Assembly (NCBI GenBank): GCA_903919615.1
Contig: CAIXIX010000443.1
Coordinates: forward strand, 1-61,764
Reading direction: 5' to 3'
DNA: 61,764 bases
Source of the DNA: an uncultured Chthonomonas sp.
GTDB taxonomy: Bacteria; Armatimonadota; Chthonomonadetes; Chthonomonadales; Chthonomonadaceae
A model generated the notes under the pieces. It was not told the DNA's origin and made no database searches. It saw only the letters and a list, made by a program, of their open reading frames with translations. Below, piece by piece: positions 53,088-61,764 of this stretch. Positions within the stretch are counted from its first letter, which is position 1; each line of letters opens with the position of its first letter. A program made the position numbers and the translations under genes.

Positions 53088-54479
53088 ATGAAATATGAGT
53101 ATGCACTGGCTTACATGGACGGCCTGTTGCCACTTGGCTGGAAACTCGGCCTTGAGCGCTTCACCGAGCTGTGTAACAGGCTCAACAATCCTCAGAACCA
53201 TTTCGGTGTCATCCACGTCGCTGGCACCAAGGGTAAAGGCTCAACGACAGCGATGTGCGCTGGAATACTCAAGGAGATTGGCTGCAAAACTGGCGCCTAT
53301 TATTCACCTTATGTCTATGATGTGCGGGAACGCATCCAGATCAACGGAAAGATGATCTCCCGGACTGCCTTTGCGAGGCAAGTTGACGCTGCCAAACCCA
53401 TTATTGAAGAGCTCGCATGCACCGAATTTGGCCAGACTTCTGAGTTCGAATTAAAAACCATAATCGGTTTTCTTGCATTTTCAGAAAGGGACATCGACTG
53501 GGCATGCATTGAAGTCGGCCTTGGCGGCCGGCTGGACGCTACGAACGTTGTTAGGCCCGAAGTGACGGTGATTACAAATATCGGCCTCGACCACACTCAG
53601 ATCCTTGGTGACACACATGAGCTTATTGCTGCCGAAAAGGCTGGCATCATCAAGGAAGGTGTCCCATGCATTACGGCAACCGACCATCCGGGCGCACTCG
53701 AAGTTATTAAGCGGACCGCGACCCAGCGGAATGCGCCTCTCATCGTTGTCAGGAGAGGGGATGCTTCTGCCCCAACTTGCAAACCGGGTAGTGTATACTG
53801 GGAGCCCACAAGCCATGGCCCCGATGGCGAACACTATGGCGGCATCCGTGTAGCCACAGAGACCCGGGTGTATAGCGCGCCTGAAGTTGCGATGCAGGGA
53901 AGTTATCAACGCATAAATGCGGCATGCTCGATTGCAGCGATTGAGGTCGCGATGAACTGCCTTGGAGAAAAGCTCTTTGAAGGGCCAATTCGGAGAGCTC
54001 TGCGGACGGTTTCTCTGCCCGGTCGTCTAATGACCATCGACCTGCCGCAAGGACGAGTGGTTGCCATCGATGGCGCCCATAATGAAATGGCAGCAGCGGC
54101 ACTAAAGGGCCCTCTTGATGCGATCCGAAAAAGGCGAAACCTCTCGAGGGTTTTGATCGTGGTCGGTATGCTAAGCGGGCATGAGCCTGAACCGGTACTG
54201 CGTCAACTTGTGCCGGGCTCGGATCGGGTGTTCTTGTGCAGCCCTAATTGGAAACGAGCACTGCCGACAGGCGATCTTGCTGCAATCATACGCGAGGAAC
54301 AGCCTGGACACGATGTCGAGGAGTGCGGAAGCGTCAAATCTGCCGTGGAAGCAGCAATTCGTTTCAGTCGCCCAGGCGATCTCATTGTTATCACCGGTTC
54401 CTTTTACACTGTTGGCGAGGCTGACCCCGGCTGGATATTACACCTGGGAGAGCAGTACTTATCCGACGAAATGCACTAA
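53088..54479 (+). CDS. folC: Folylpolyglutamate synthase / dihydrofolate synthase FolC
   Basis: The 463-residue product has the Mur-ligase-type P-loop 'VAGTKGKGSTTAMCAGIL' (GTKGKGS at about 46-52), 'YYSPYVYDVRERIQING', 'EVGLGGRLDATNVV', 'TNIGLDHTQILGDTHELIA' and 'VAIDGAHNEMAAAALKGPL' in the C-domain. It adds glutamates to folates. It runs 15 bases before an epimerase gene, so the pair may be co-transcribed. Confidence 0.95.
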   Translation: MKYEYALAYMDGLLPLGWKLGLERFTELCNRLNNPQNHFGVIHVAGTKGKGSTTAMCAGILKEIGCKTGAYYSPYVYDVRERIQINGKMISRTAFARQVDAAKPIIEELACTEFGQTSEFELKTIIGFLAFSERDIDWACIEVGLGGRLDATNVVRPEVTVITNIGLDHTQILGDTHELIAAEKAGIIKEGVPCITATDHPGALEVIKRTATQRNAPLIVVRRGDASAPTCKPGSVYWEPTSHGPDGEHYGGIRVATETRVYSAPEVAMQGSYQRINAACSIAAIEVAMNCLGEKLFEGPIRRALRTVSLPGRLMTIDLPQGRVVAIDGAHNEMAAAALKGPLDAIRKRRNLSRVLIVVGMLSGHEPEPVLRQLVPGSDRVFLCSPNWKRALPTGDLAAIIREEQPGHDVEECGSVKSAVEAAIRFSRPGDLIVITGSFYTVGEADPGWILHLGEQYLSDEMH

Positions 54480-54494
54480 TCAGGAGATGAACTC

Positions 54495-55370
54495 ATGAAG
54501 ATCATGATCACAGGTGCGCGTGGTAATTTTCCAACGGCTCTAATCCAGCGTCTGGCAGTTGATCGGAACGAGTTAGTGCTGTTTGACCTAGAGCCCATGA
54601 GCGTGCCTGATGGTTCCATCGCAATTCAGGGTGATATCCGAGACGCGGGACTCGTAACTTACGCAATGCAGGGATGCGATGCCGTAGTACATGCAGCTGC
54701 TCTGCACGGATCGTCAGCAGGAACGCGAAATTATGACGATTACTACTCTGTTAATATCACCGGACTGCACAACGTACTGCGTGCGATGCTGCTTAACAAA
54801 GTCAAGGCAATCGTCTTTTCATCTTGCGATTCTGTATATGGGGATGGCACCCGCGGCCGCCTGATTGTTGATGAGAGCACGCCATGCGTCCCTAACCAGT
54901 ATCATGCGCAGACAAAGATGGCCGGCGAGGAGATGTGTCGGTTTTACTCGCGCAAACATGGGTTTAGCGTGGCTACATTGCGATATGGCAAGTTTACTCC
55001 TACCGATTGGAAAACGGACGGATTGGGAAGGCTTAACAACTACCTGGATCGAGAGGATGTGGCTCAGGCAAATCAGCTGGCTCTAGGCGCCGTGATGGAC
55101 GAAACGTTTGGCTACCAGACATTTCTGGTCCAATGCGCGCGGCCATTCACCGATAACGACTGGCCCGCACTCGCCACGGATCCTGAGAAAGTGCTGGAAC
55201 AGTACTATCCTGGCGTGGTAAAACTGCTATCCGAACACGATCTCAGGGTACCGCACGTCCATCACGGATACGACATAACACGAGCCATCACGCTGCTAGG
55301 CTATGATCCGCAACACAACTTTGAACAGTTTCTGGATAGGTTACAGCACACGACTCGGCGGCATCACTGA
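54495..55370 (+). CDS. NAD(P)-dependent epimerase/dehydratase (extended SDR), catalytic motif shifted
   Basis: The 291-residue product has 'KIMITGARGNFPTALIQRL' (TGxxGxx), 'GDIRDAGLV', 'CDAVVHAAALHG' and 'KAIVFSSCDSVYGDGTRGR'. The catalytic YxxxK is not clean: the motif reads Tyr136-His137-Ala-Gln-Thr-Lys141, so His aligns with the usual Tyr, or the spacing is Y-x4-K. The 'LRYGKFTP' region follows. Likely a nucleotide-sugar or sugar dehydratase/epimerase relative. A GGAGAT site precedes the ATG. Confidence 0.82.
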   Translation: MKIMITGARGNFPTALIQRLAVDRNELVLFDLEPMSVPDGSIAIQGDIRDAGLVTYAMQGCDAVVHAAALHGSSAGTRNYDDYYSVNITGLHNVLRAMLLNKVKAIVFSSCDSVYGDGTRGRLIVDESTPCVPNQYHAQTKMAGEEMCRFYSRKHGFSVATLRYGKFTPTDWKTDGLGRLNNYLDREDVAQANQLALGAVMDETFGYQTFLVQCARPFTDNDWPALATDPEKVLEQYYPGVVKLLSEHDLRVPHVHHGYDITRAITLLGYDPQHNFEQFLDRLQHTTRRHH

Positions 55371-55401
55371 AACTCTTGTAATGCAGGCCGGTGAAGTTAA
55401 C

Positions 55402-55446
55402 CAAAACGTCGACTGGAGAGGAGAGCTCTCTCACGTCGACGTTTTG
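55402..55446. terminator. Bidirectional terminator between convergent genes
   Basis: A 12-bp perfect stem (55402-55413 with 55435-55446) with a loop that itself contains GAGAGCTCTC. A/T-rich ends on both sides fit termination of both the epimerase gene and the amidase gene. Confidence 0.8.
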
Positions 55447-55449
55447 TAT

Positions 55450-56187
55450 TTAATGTACTATTACTTTTGAGTTGCCTGCGCTGGCAATAAGCGCCGGCAG
55501 CTGCTGACGCGTACGAGTTTCCGCATGTTCCTGAGAGTAACCTCGCAGCTCCCTTACGATCTCGGCATAAGGGAAGCGAACTCCCGGGCACCAGGTCTCG
55601 TGTTCATCTCGGTGACGTCTTACATTTTCCGGAGGGATGTGGTACTCGGACATTAGCGATTCGCAAAGTTTAACGAGAGATTGCTTCTGCAAATCGGTCG
55701 GCTGCGTGGGCCACCATCTCTTGCTAGCGCTCTGGAAATCGCCGATCAGTACAATGCCTATCCAGTTGTTGTACCTTGGGCAATGAGCGCCCTGGCAGTG
55801 ATCAGGACGTCCCTTTTGAACCGTTCCATCAGGAAGAATGACGTAGTGATAACTGATGTGATACACCTTGCCTTCGAACGTTGTTGAAAAACCACGCTGA
55901 GCCGCAATTCGGTCCAATGCTGCAGCATCGAAGGGCTTACCATGCGCCGAAGCTGGAGTATCAGAGTGATGGATTAGGATGCCGGGAGGATCAGGCACAA
56001 ATGGGCCTGGCTTTACCGCAACAGACGGCGTAGCGCCAGTACCATTCGGCAGCTTAGGCACGTGGTGGTAACGGCGCCACGCTACGATCGACACGACAAC
56101 GACGGCAGCCGTAAACGCAACTATGCCGATTGCATAGCGAGACGAACCGAACGTAAACCCACGATTGAATCGATTACTGCCTGTCAT
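55450..56187 (-). CDS. N-acetylmuramoyl-L-alanine amidase (Amidase_2/PGRP type), membrane-anchored
   Basis: The 245-residue product has an N-terminal transmembrane helix ('AIGIVAFTAAVVVVSIVAW') and an amidase domain: 'GILIHHSDTPASA' (zinc His), 'ISYHYVILPDGTVQKGRP', 'GAHCPRYNNWIGIVLIGDF' and 'RRHRDEHETWCPGVRFPYAE' (zinc His and Cys). It cleaves the amide between muramic acid and the peptide and would act in the periplasm. ATG at 56187 is chosen with GCGGAG just upstream; a TTG at 56199 is the alternative. Confidence 0.88.
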   Translation of the reverse strand: MTGSNRFNRGFTFGSSRYAIGIVAFTAAVVVVSIVAWRRYHHVPKLPNGTGATPSVAVKPGPFVPDPPGILIHHSDTPASAHGKPFDAAALDRIAAQRGFSTTFEGKVYHISYHYVILPDGTVQKGRPDHCQGAHCPRYNNWIGIVLIGDFQSASKRWWPTQPTDLQKQSLVKLCESLMSEYHIPPENVRRHRDEHETWCPGVRFPYAEIVRELRGYSQEHAETRTRQQLPALIASAGNSKVIVH

Positions 56188-56480
56188 CTTACTCCGCAAG
56201 CCTCAAACCTGCTTTCAAACGATCCGTCACATTGATTTTTGAGATGGGAAAGCATATTGTATTGCTCATTATGCCCTTATGTCAAGGGGAAAAGGCGTGG
56301 TTTTGTCACTTCTACGAGTGTGCAGCTTTTAAACGTGCTTTATCGAGTTGATGGATTACTTTAACCAGCCAGAAACCATCAGATATCATCGCTATGCATC
56401 GAAAGCCGACCGCAGTAGAGTTGCTCCCGAGGCCTGAGATACGGACCGAACTTGCAATAAGGGATCATGCATTGACCGTA

Positions 56481-56513
56481 ATGTGACAACCGAACAGTGC
56501 TTTTTTGTCACAT
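56481..56513. promoter_or_regulatory. Inverted repeat ATGTGACAA / TTGTCACAT, probable operator
   Basis: Nine-base arms (56481-56489 and 56505-56513) separated by 15 bases. A third ATGTGAC copy lies at 56524-56530. They lie 70-100 bases upstream of the DeoR-type gene at 56585, in a 397-bp gap that otherwise holds no gene. Autoregulatory binding is likely but unproven. Confidence 0.6.
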
Positions 56514-56584
56514 ATTGGTTGAGATGTGACCAAATGCACGGTATTCTCATATGTGCAAAACATACTCGAAGGAGAATGGCTAAG

Positions 56585-57445
56585 ATGTCCGAGCATGCAG
56601 ACGCTCGCAGGATGCAGTTGATGGAGTTGCTGGCGCAGTGTGAAGAGCCTCAGGATCTTGACTCTCTCGCAGACTCCATGCGTTGCGATGCTCGGACAGT
56701 AAGGCGCGACATCGACCAGCTTCAACAGCTGCTTCACCGCGTCAATGGCATTGAACTTCGGCGCGGCAAGGTACAGGTCTCAAGAGCGGGATATTCTCCC
56801 GGATATTTTACAGATCAGCTCGATAGGCGTACGTCGGCGAAGAGAGATATCGCGAGGGCGGTTGTCGCTGGCCTTCATGACGAGCTTGCAATTGCACTTA
56901 CTGCCGGCAGCACCCCCTATGCCGTCGCGTGCGAAATTCGACGCGCCGCAGTTGAAGGAGCGCATCCGCACAATCTCATCGTCTTTACCAACAGTATCCC
57001 ATCGCTTCTGGAACTTGTAACAGCAGGTGTTTCCGCTGGCGTTCTTGGTGAGATCTACTCCCCGGAAGACTGCGCGCTCCACACGCCGGAATACCGAAGC
57101 GCCTTTCAGCCCAGTCTGGCTATTGTTGGAGCAAGCGGAGTGCTGCTCGGAACGGGAACCGGCCCTGGTCTGCTCGACCTGTTCTCTCATCGGGCCGAAG
57201 AGGCCGCGTTTCTCAAACAGGTGTTGTCTGCTGTGCCGGAGATAATCGTTGCGGTAGATAGCACAAAGTTGGGCAAGCGACATCCGTGGAATTTTGGTGC
57301 GACTTCGCTCCATGGAAAGCGCGTTAAGATGATCTCTGAAGAGCTTACCACGGAACAATTCGACCGGCTCAGCGATCTTCGTGAGCGGCTGATCGCATAT
57401 GGAACAGACCTGACATTTGAAGCTTGCCGCCGAGCCACTGCGTAA
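56585..57445 (+). CDS. DeoR-family transcriptional regulator upstream of glmS
   Basis: The 286-residue product has a DeoR winged helix ('RRMQLMELLAQCEEPQDLDS', 'DARTVRRDIDQLQQLLHR') and a sugar-phosphate-sensing domain ('LTAGSTPYAVACEI' and 'EIIVAVDSTKLGKRHPWNFG'). DeoR-type repressors sense phosphosugars. In Pseudomonas a DeoR-type gene (glmR) sits beside glmS; the arrangement here is the same, so control of glmS is a reasonable inference. ATG at 56585 is preferred since AAGGAG lies ten bases upstream; the ATG at 56576 sits too close to it. Confidence 0.85.
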   Translation: MSEHADARRMQLMELLAQCEEPQDLDSLADSMRCDARTVRRDIDQLQQLLHRVNGIELRRGKVQVSRAGYSPGYFTDQLDRRTSAKRDIARAVVAGLHDELAIALTAGSTPYAVACEIRRAAVEGAHPHNLIVFTNSIPSLLELVTAGVSAGVLGEIYSPEDCALHTPEYRSAFQPSLAIVGASGVLLGTGTGPGLLDLFSHRAEEAAFLKQVLSAVPEIIVAVDSTKLGKRHPWNFGATSLHGKRVKMISEELTTEQFDRLSDLRERLIAYGTDLTFEACRRATA

Positions 57446-57469
57446 CCTGAAACGGAGCGAGCAAAGATA

Positions 57470-57482
57470 TGTCAGCCTGACA
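57470..57482. promoter_or_regulatory. Short palindrome TGTCAG-C-CTGACA between regulator and glmS
   Basis: A 13-base near-perfect palindrome 58 bases before the glmS start, within the 94-bp gap. TGACA shares its core with the TGTCA/TGACA motifs upstream of the regulator, so it may be another binding site. Confidence 0.4.
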
Positions 57483-57539
57483 GATTGTTGCGCGTAAAGC
57501 GCTCTATTTGACAGAATCACGATCCAAGGAAGGCAATAT

Positions 57540-59423
57540 ATGTGTGGAATTACCGCATATGTCGGAAATATCAATGCAGTCAGAACCGCAATCGAATGCC
57601 TCAAACGGCTCGAATACAGAGGCTACGACTCTGCTGGAGTTGCCTGCATAGATGCCGGCAGCCTGCACGTTGTACGAGCATCCGGCAAGATCGCATCGCT
57701 CGAATCCGCTGTTGAAGAAGCGCCATGCCAGGACGCCCTTCGAAATTCAACCGTTGCAATAGCACACACAAGATGGGCGACGCATGGTGAACCTAGCGTT
57801 CGCAACGCCCATCCACATAGAGATTGCACCGGCAAGGTTGCCGTTGTTCACAACGGTATCATCGAAAACTACGCTGAGCTGCGTGATAGACTTGTAGCTG
57901 ACGGGCATGAGTTCGCTTCTGAAACCGACACTGAGGTAATTGCTCACCTTATCGAGGATGCGTGTTCCCTGCGCGACATTTACAAAGCCGAATGCTCCTC
58001 ACACTCTGTAGATCATTATGCCAATGCAATCCGCAGCGCGCTACATTTACTCGAAGGTTCATTCGCGGTCGCCATTGTCATAGATTTCTGTCCGGGTGTC
58101 GTCTTTGCAGCCAGAAGAGATTCACCGTTGATAATTGGCGTCGGAGACGAAGCGAGATGTCTGGCTTCTGATATTTCAGCGCTGCCGTCTAATATAAATA
58201 GGATGATCGTGCTTGAGGACGGTGATTTCGCGCAAATTGAGCGAACGAGCGTAAGGCTCACGGATGTCTCTGGCGAATTGGTGAGCCGCCCTGTAGTAAT
58301 TGCAGAGCACTTAGAAGTTATTAACGACAAGGGTAAGTGCGCTCACTACATGTTGAAAGAGATCCGAGAGCAGAAGGCGATCGTTACCAGGACGATCGAA
58401 GGTCGGCTGATCGGCAAACATCGGGTCGAACTGCCAACAATTTCTAGCAGGCTCGATTCGACCCAATGGAGCAGTATTCATCGGATTATCATTGTGGGCT
58501 GTGGTACGGCATATCACGCCGGGGTCTATGGCAAACGTCTCATTGAGCAAACTCTCAGGGTCCCTGTGGATGCGGTTACTGCCAGCGAATTCCGATATGG
58601 CGAACCGATAGTGAACGCCCATACTCTTGTAATTGGAATATCGCAATCTGGCGAGACTGCAGACACTATTGCCGCAATTAAGGAGGCCAACGAACTTGGC
58701 GGACTTACAATTGCAATTGTCAACGTCCACGGAAGCGCCTTAGCAAGGAGCGCCGACGCAGTTTTACTGACGCATGCAGGGGTCGAGATAGGTGTTGCTT
58801 CCACCAAGGCTTACACAGCTCAGTTAACCACTATCGCCCTCCTAACAGCGTATCTAGGCTGTTTATCGCCAGAATCGACGCCAGTGGAAAACCTGATTGC
58901 AGATATTGCGAGACTGCCAGAACTGATTGCGCGATCGCTGACACTCGAAAATGAGATCTCCGAGTTGATAACGCGTTTTGACGATATAAGCACTTACTTC
59001 TTCGTTGGCAGAGGGTACGACTATGCGGCCTCGATGGAGGCTGCACTGAAACTCAAAGAGATTTCCTACATGCATGCTGAAGCCTATGCTGCGGGCGAGA
59101 TGAAGCATGGGCCGCTTGCTCTCATAACTCGGCAAACGGCGACCATCGGGCTGTGCACACAGTCCGCAACCGTTGCGAAGCTCATTGGCAATTTGCAGGA
59201 AGTTAAGGCTCGAAACGGGATTGTAGCGGCTTTCACGCGCGAAGACCTCATCTTGCCGCAGGGATGCCGAGATGTTACCGTGGCGCTGCCAGCGGCACAC
59301 GATGCACTTATGCCAATTGTCGCGGCGCCAGCGATGCAGCTCCTGGCTTACTATGTGGCATTAAGGCGTGGATGCGAAATCGACCAGCCAAGAAACCTTG
59401 CCAAGAGCGTGACTGTGGAGTAG
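57540..59423 (+). CDS. glmS: Glutamine--fructose-6-phosphate aminotransferase (isomerising)
   Basis: The 627-residue product has the N-terminal nucleophile Cys after Met ('MCGITAYVGN'), the glutaminase motifs 'RLEYRGYDSAGVA' and 'THGEPSVRNAHPH', and two SIS isomerase domains ('IIVGCGTAYHAGVYGKRLIE', 'VIGISQSGETADTIAAIKEA', 'ASTKAYTAQLTTIALL') with the final 'LARNLAKSVTVE'-type end ('RNLAKSVTVE'). It makes glucosamine-6-phosphate. AAGGAAGG precedes the ATG. No glmS ribozyme is seen in the 94-bp leader. Confidence 0.97.
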   Translation: MCGITAYVGNINAVRTAIECLKRLEYRGYDSAGVACIDAGSLHVVRASGKIASLESAVEEAPCQDALRNSTVAIAHTRWATHGEPSVRNAHPHRDCTGKVAVVHNGIIENYAELRDRLVADGHEFASETDTEVIAHLIEDACSLRDIYKAECSSHSVDHYANAIRSALHLLEGSFAVAIVIDFCPGVVFAARRDSPLIIGVGDEARCLASDISALPSNINRMIVLEDGDFAQIERTSVRLTDVSGELVSRPVVIAEHLEVINDKGKCAHYMLKEIREQKAIVTRTIEGRLIGKHRVELPTISSRLDSTQWSSIHRIIIVGCGTAYHAGVYGKRLIEQTLRVPVDAVTASEFRYGEPIVNAHTLVIGISQSGETADTIAAIKEANELGGLTIAIVNVHGSALARSADAVLLTHAGVEIGVASTKAYTAQLTTIALLTAYLGCLSPESTPVENLIADIARLPELIARSLTLENEISELITRFDDISTYFFVGRGYDYAASMEAALKLKEISYMHAEAYAAGEMKHGPLALITRQTATIGLCTQSATVAKLIGNLQEVKARNGIVAAFTREDLILPQGCRDVTVALPAAHDALMPIVAAPAMQLLAYYVALRRGCEIDQPRNLAKSVTVE

Positions 59424-59472
59424 GGTGTGCTGACTAACACGTGGGCGGCCACTCCACATAGCACCAAAAAGT

Positions 59473-59506
59473 CGCTGACCCTCCGAGAAGCATCGAAGGG
59501 CCAGCG
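59473..59506 (-). terminator. Weak hairpin between glmS and the RND gene
   Basis: A 10-bp stem with one mismatch (59473-59482 with 59497-59506). On the minus strand it is followed by TTTTTGG, so it mostly suits the RND gene. Confidence 0.55.
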
Positions 59507-59526
59507 TTCGATAATCACCTCACCTA

Positions 59527-61764
59527 TCACATATTTAAAGAGGCCCAGCCGCCCTTTATCTGCCTTTCCCGAAACGCAATGTACATAAGCGGCGCAAAGA
59601 ACAGTGTAAACAGCGTTGAGAACAGAAGGCCAGAAATCACGGCGATCGCTAGCGGTTTTTGCATCTCCGCACCAGCCCCAAGCCCCAACGCCAATGGCAC
59701 AAGTCCGAGTATAGCCGTAAGAGTTGTCATTAAGATCGGTCTCAGTCGGGATTCACCTGCGTGCAAGACGGCCTCTGAAAGATCGGCACCTGACCTCTCT
59801 GCCTTAGTCGCCTGATCGAGCAGCAGGATACCATTCTTAACAACGATGCCTACCAACATAATGGCTCCCATAAAAGAGGATACGTTGAATGGCGTGCCAG
59901 TAACCCACAATCCGAGGCTAACGCCAAAAAGCGAAAGTGGCATCATCAGAAGGAGCACGACCGGCGCCGTAAACGAACCGAATTGGAAAAGCATCACTCC
60001 GAACACGAGCAATACAGCCAATGCAAGCACCATCAACAGGTTAGCAAACGACTTATTTTGACTCTCAAACTGCCCACCAAGTACATACGTTACGCCCGGA
60101 GGCAGCTTCTGATCTCGCATCATCTTTTGCACGTCCTTCATTACGCTTCCGAGGTCCCTGCCAGATAGCTGCGACGTTACTGAGATCATTCTGCGCTGAT
60201 TTTCGCGGTTCAGTTCGGCAGCGCCTTGCTCGAGAGTGATTTTTCCTAACGAGCCAAGTGGAACATTGTATCCGAATGGAGACCGGATAGGCAGCAAAGC
60301 AAGTAATGCTGCATTGGTGCGGTATTCGGCGGGATACCGTACTCGAACGTCGATCTGCCGTTCTCCCTGAAGAAGTTGTGTGGCTACATCTCCGAAGATC
60401 GCTGCGTTAGCTTGCGTTGCCACTTGGTCGGTATTCAGGCCAAATCGCCCTGCCAGAAGTGTGTTAACATGGGTGGTCAGTTGCGGGCCCTCTTCCACCA
60501 CACCGGTTTTCATATCTGCGGCGCCCTTGATCTTCGCGAGCTTCTTACCGATGTCCCTCGCCAGATCCTCTATAGTGGCTTTGTCTTCGCCAAAAAGCTT
60601 GATTTCGACTGGGCTGGGCGCTCCAGAAAGGTCTCCGATAAGATCTTGAAGTACTTGGGAAAAGTCGACATCAACACCCGGCGCCGCAGCAGCGACTCTC
60701 TGTCGAACATCATCGATGACTTCGTCGATACCTCGCTTTCGTTTCTGCTTGAGTGTTATCGCAAAGTCGCCCTTGTTGGGCTCAGTAATTGCAAAGCCAA
60801 GTTCAGTGCCAGTTCGCCGCGAGTAAGAATCGATTTCCGGCGTCTCCTTGAGTACTCCTTCGATCTTCTTGATGAGCCGGTCACTCTCGTCAAGAGACGT
60901 TCCGGGAGGCGTATGGTAATCCAGAACAAAGGCCCCCTCATCCATTGATGGCATAAATCCCGTTCCAAGATGGCTGGCAAAGAAGACCGTCACTGGCACG
61001 ATGACAGCGATTCCAACCGGGAGCAGCCAGCGGTGACGTATGCCGAACCGTAACGATTTTTCATAGAATTCCAGCGTCTTATCAAAGAGCCTGCCATGTT
61101 CGGGCGCACCAGGTCGAACTCGCAGAAACGCAGCACACATACTCGGGCTTACAAACATTGCGAGGGCCAGGGAAACCATTAGCGCGAGGGTCAGACTGAC
61201 AGCGAGCGCCGTAAAGAATGCGCCAGCGATTCCTGCGGCGAGAGTGAGAGGCAGGAAGACCACGACTGTCGTTAGGGTCGAAGAGATCATGGGCGCCAGG
61301 ATCTCTCCAGATGCTATTCGCGTTGCTGCTTCTGGGCTTTCGCCATGAGCAAGGTGCCGAAAAACGTTCTCGACCACTACAATGGCGTCATCGATCACCA
61401 GCCCGATCCCAACGGCAAGCGCACCGAGGGTCATCAGATTCATGGTGAGGCCGACGAGGCGCATCAAGAGAAACGTGATGAGTACTGTCACGGGAATGAT
61501 GGACGCTGTCACTAAGGTCGCCCGAATATTCCCCAGGAATAGCAAGAGGACCACAACCGACAGCAATGCGCCAATAATTACGGCATCTCTAACACTTGCG
61601 ATGGCTTCGCCAATCAGTTTCGACTGGTCGTAAAACACCCCGATTTCAGTGCCTTTAGGGAGCGTAGTTTTCAGCTCGCCCAGAACATCTTGTACGTTCT
61701 GCACAACGGTTACCGTGTTTGCGTCTGGCTGCCTCACTACGTTGACGAGGACGGACTCTGCGCC
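59527..61764 (-). CDS. RND multidrug efflux transporter, HAE1/AcrB type (5' truncated by window)
   Basis: The frame stays open to the last base, so the N-terminus lies beyond the window; 745 residues are visible. The GTG at 61737 is internal, since 'AESVLVNVVRQPDANTVTVV' matches the HAE1 porter domain. Then come transmembrane helices with 'LGALAVGIGLVIDDAIVVVE', whose charged Asp-Asp pair is the proton-relay element, 'GFMPSMDEGAFVL' and the second repeat with 'GAIMLVGIVVKNGILLLDQA'. The other subunits, a membrane fusion protein and outer-membrane channel, would be upstream outside the window. It pumps hydrophobic compounds from the inner membrane and periplasm. Confidence 0.93.
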   Translation of the reverse strand, partial: GAESVLVNVVRQPDANTVTVVQNVQDVLGELKTTLPKGTEIGVFYDQSKLIGEAIASVRDAVIIGALLSVVVLLLFLGNIRATLVTASIIPVTVLITFLLMRLVGLTMNLMTLGALAVGIGLVIDDAIVVVENVFRHLAHGESPEAATRIASGEILAPMISSTLTTVVVFLPLTLAAGIAGAFFTALAVSLTLALMVSLALAMFVSPSMCAAFLRVRPGAPEHGRLFDKTLEFYEKSLRFGIRHRWLLPVGIAVIVPVTVFFASHLGTGFMPSMDEGAFVLDYHTPPGTSLDESDRLIKKIEGVLKETPEIDSYSRRTGTELGFAITEPNKGDFAITLKQKRKRGIDEVIDDVRQRVAAAAPGVDVDFSQVLQDLIGDLSGAPSPVEIKLFGEDKATIEDLARDIGKKLAKIKGAADMKTGVVEEGPQLTTHVNTLLAGRFGLNTDQVATQANAAIFGDVATQLLQGERQIDVRVRYPAEYRTNAALLALLPIRSPFGYNVPLGSLGKITLEQGAAELNRENQRRMISVTSQLSGRDLGSVMKDVQKMMRDQKLPPGVTYVLGGQFESQNKSFANLLMVLALAVLLVFGVMLFQFGSFTAPVVLLLMMPLSLFGVSLGLWVTGTPFNVSSFMGAIMLVGIVVKNGILLLDQATKAERSGADLSEAVLHAGESRLRPILMTTLTAILGLVPLALGLGAGAEMQKPLAIAVISGLLFSTLFTLFFAPLMYIAFRERQIKGGWASLNM

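Noticed and set aside
57446-57539. Possible glmS ribozyme leader
   Set aside because: The leader is only 94 bases and lacks the conserved ribozyme core and pseudoknot; that class is mainly in Firmicutes.
61737-61764. GTG at 61737 as the start of the RND gene
   Set aside because: The frame continues in family-like sequence to the window edge and 700-odd residues is too short for a full RND pump, so the gene is truncated by the window.

Overview
The window is about 62 kb of ordinary-looking bacterial chromosome from a didermic organism: it encodes apolipoprotein N-acyltransferase, several predicted lipoproteins and an RND efflux pump. The best guess at phylum is Armatimonadota. This rests mainly on the prepilin-like protein at 28267-29004, whose N-terminus and following '[19 protein letters not shown]' segment are typical of that phylum's large family, and on the mixture of secreted glycoside hydrolases, sugar-phosphate isomerase/epimerases, FGGY kinases and a CRTAC1/TPR pair. 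No 16S or ribosomal protein gene is present, so the assignment is inference. There is no IS element, prophage, integrase or CRISPR array.

Layout. 1-720: 3' end of a secreted Gly/Pro/Gln-repeat protein with an LTxxQ-type helical domain. 1054-3798: secreted beta-helix glycosidase. 4187-5959: tandem pair of paralogous secreted proteins of unknown family. 6013-14862 (minus strand): aminopeptidase C, a transglycosylase-like lipoprotein overlapping an M16 protease, a membrane HEAT-like protein and a DUF4139-type protein. 15171-18836: isomerase, MFS exporter, serine hydrolase. 18845-22189 (minus): rhamnulokinase interrupted by a one-base frameshift, and a secreted FAD oxidoreductase. 22277-24952: mutS, probably leaderless. 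24965-27843 (minus): secreted GH2/GH5-like glycosidase with a LacI-type regulator that has a perfect palindromic operator upstream. 28267-33533: prepilin-like protein, small lipoprotein, TPR protein, FG-GAP/UnbV lipoprotein, small anchored protein and a receiver-only response regulator, all on the plus strand. 33641-35068: lnt, followed by tRNA-Pro(GGG) on the minus strand. 35318-41296 (minus): sugar kinase, alpha/alpha-barrel glycosidase, DinB, DUF1054 and DUF6807/PmoA-like genes, divergent from an isomerase and mnmE (41427-43674). 43909-49118: SDR enzyme, zinc-ribbon membrane protein, isomerase, potassium channel and a GH-like protein lacking its expected nucleophile. 49422-59423: housekeeping block hrcA, grpE, glmM, tRNA-Gln(TTG), folC, an epimerase, an amidase (opposite strand), a DeoR-type regulator and glmS. 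59527-61764: C-terminal part of an RND (HAE1-type) efflux protein running off the window.

How the genes fit together. Much of the window can be read as carbohydrate acquisition: secreted glycosidases release sugars, cytoplasmic glycosidase, isomerases and FGGY kinases process them, and LacI/DeoR regulators sense the products. A second theme is the cell envelope: glmS and glmM make glucosamine phosphates for UDP-GlcNAc, the amidase and transglycosylase-like protein trim peptidoglycan, and Lnt matures lipoproteins.

No wholly new defence or mobile system is evident. The items most worth following up are the rhaB frameshift at TTT-TAG, the paralogous secreted pair, the LacI-type palindrome, the repeats in front of the DeoR/glmS locus, the leaderless mutS promoter, and several enzymes with altered catalytic residues. 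All family assignments are from reading the translated sequence; no database search was run.
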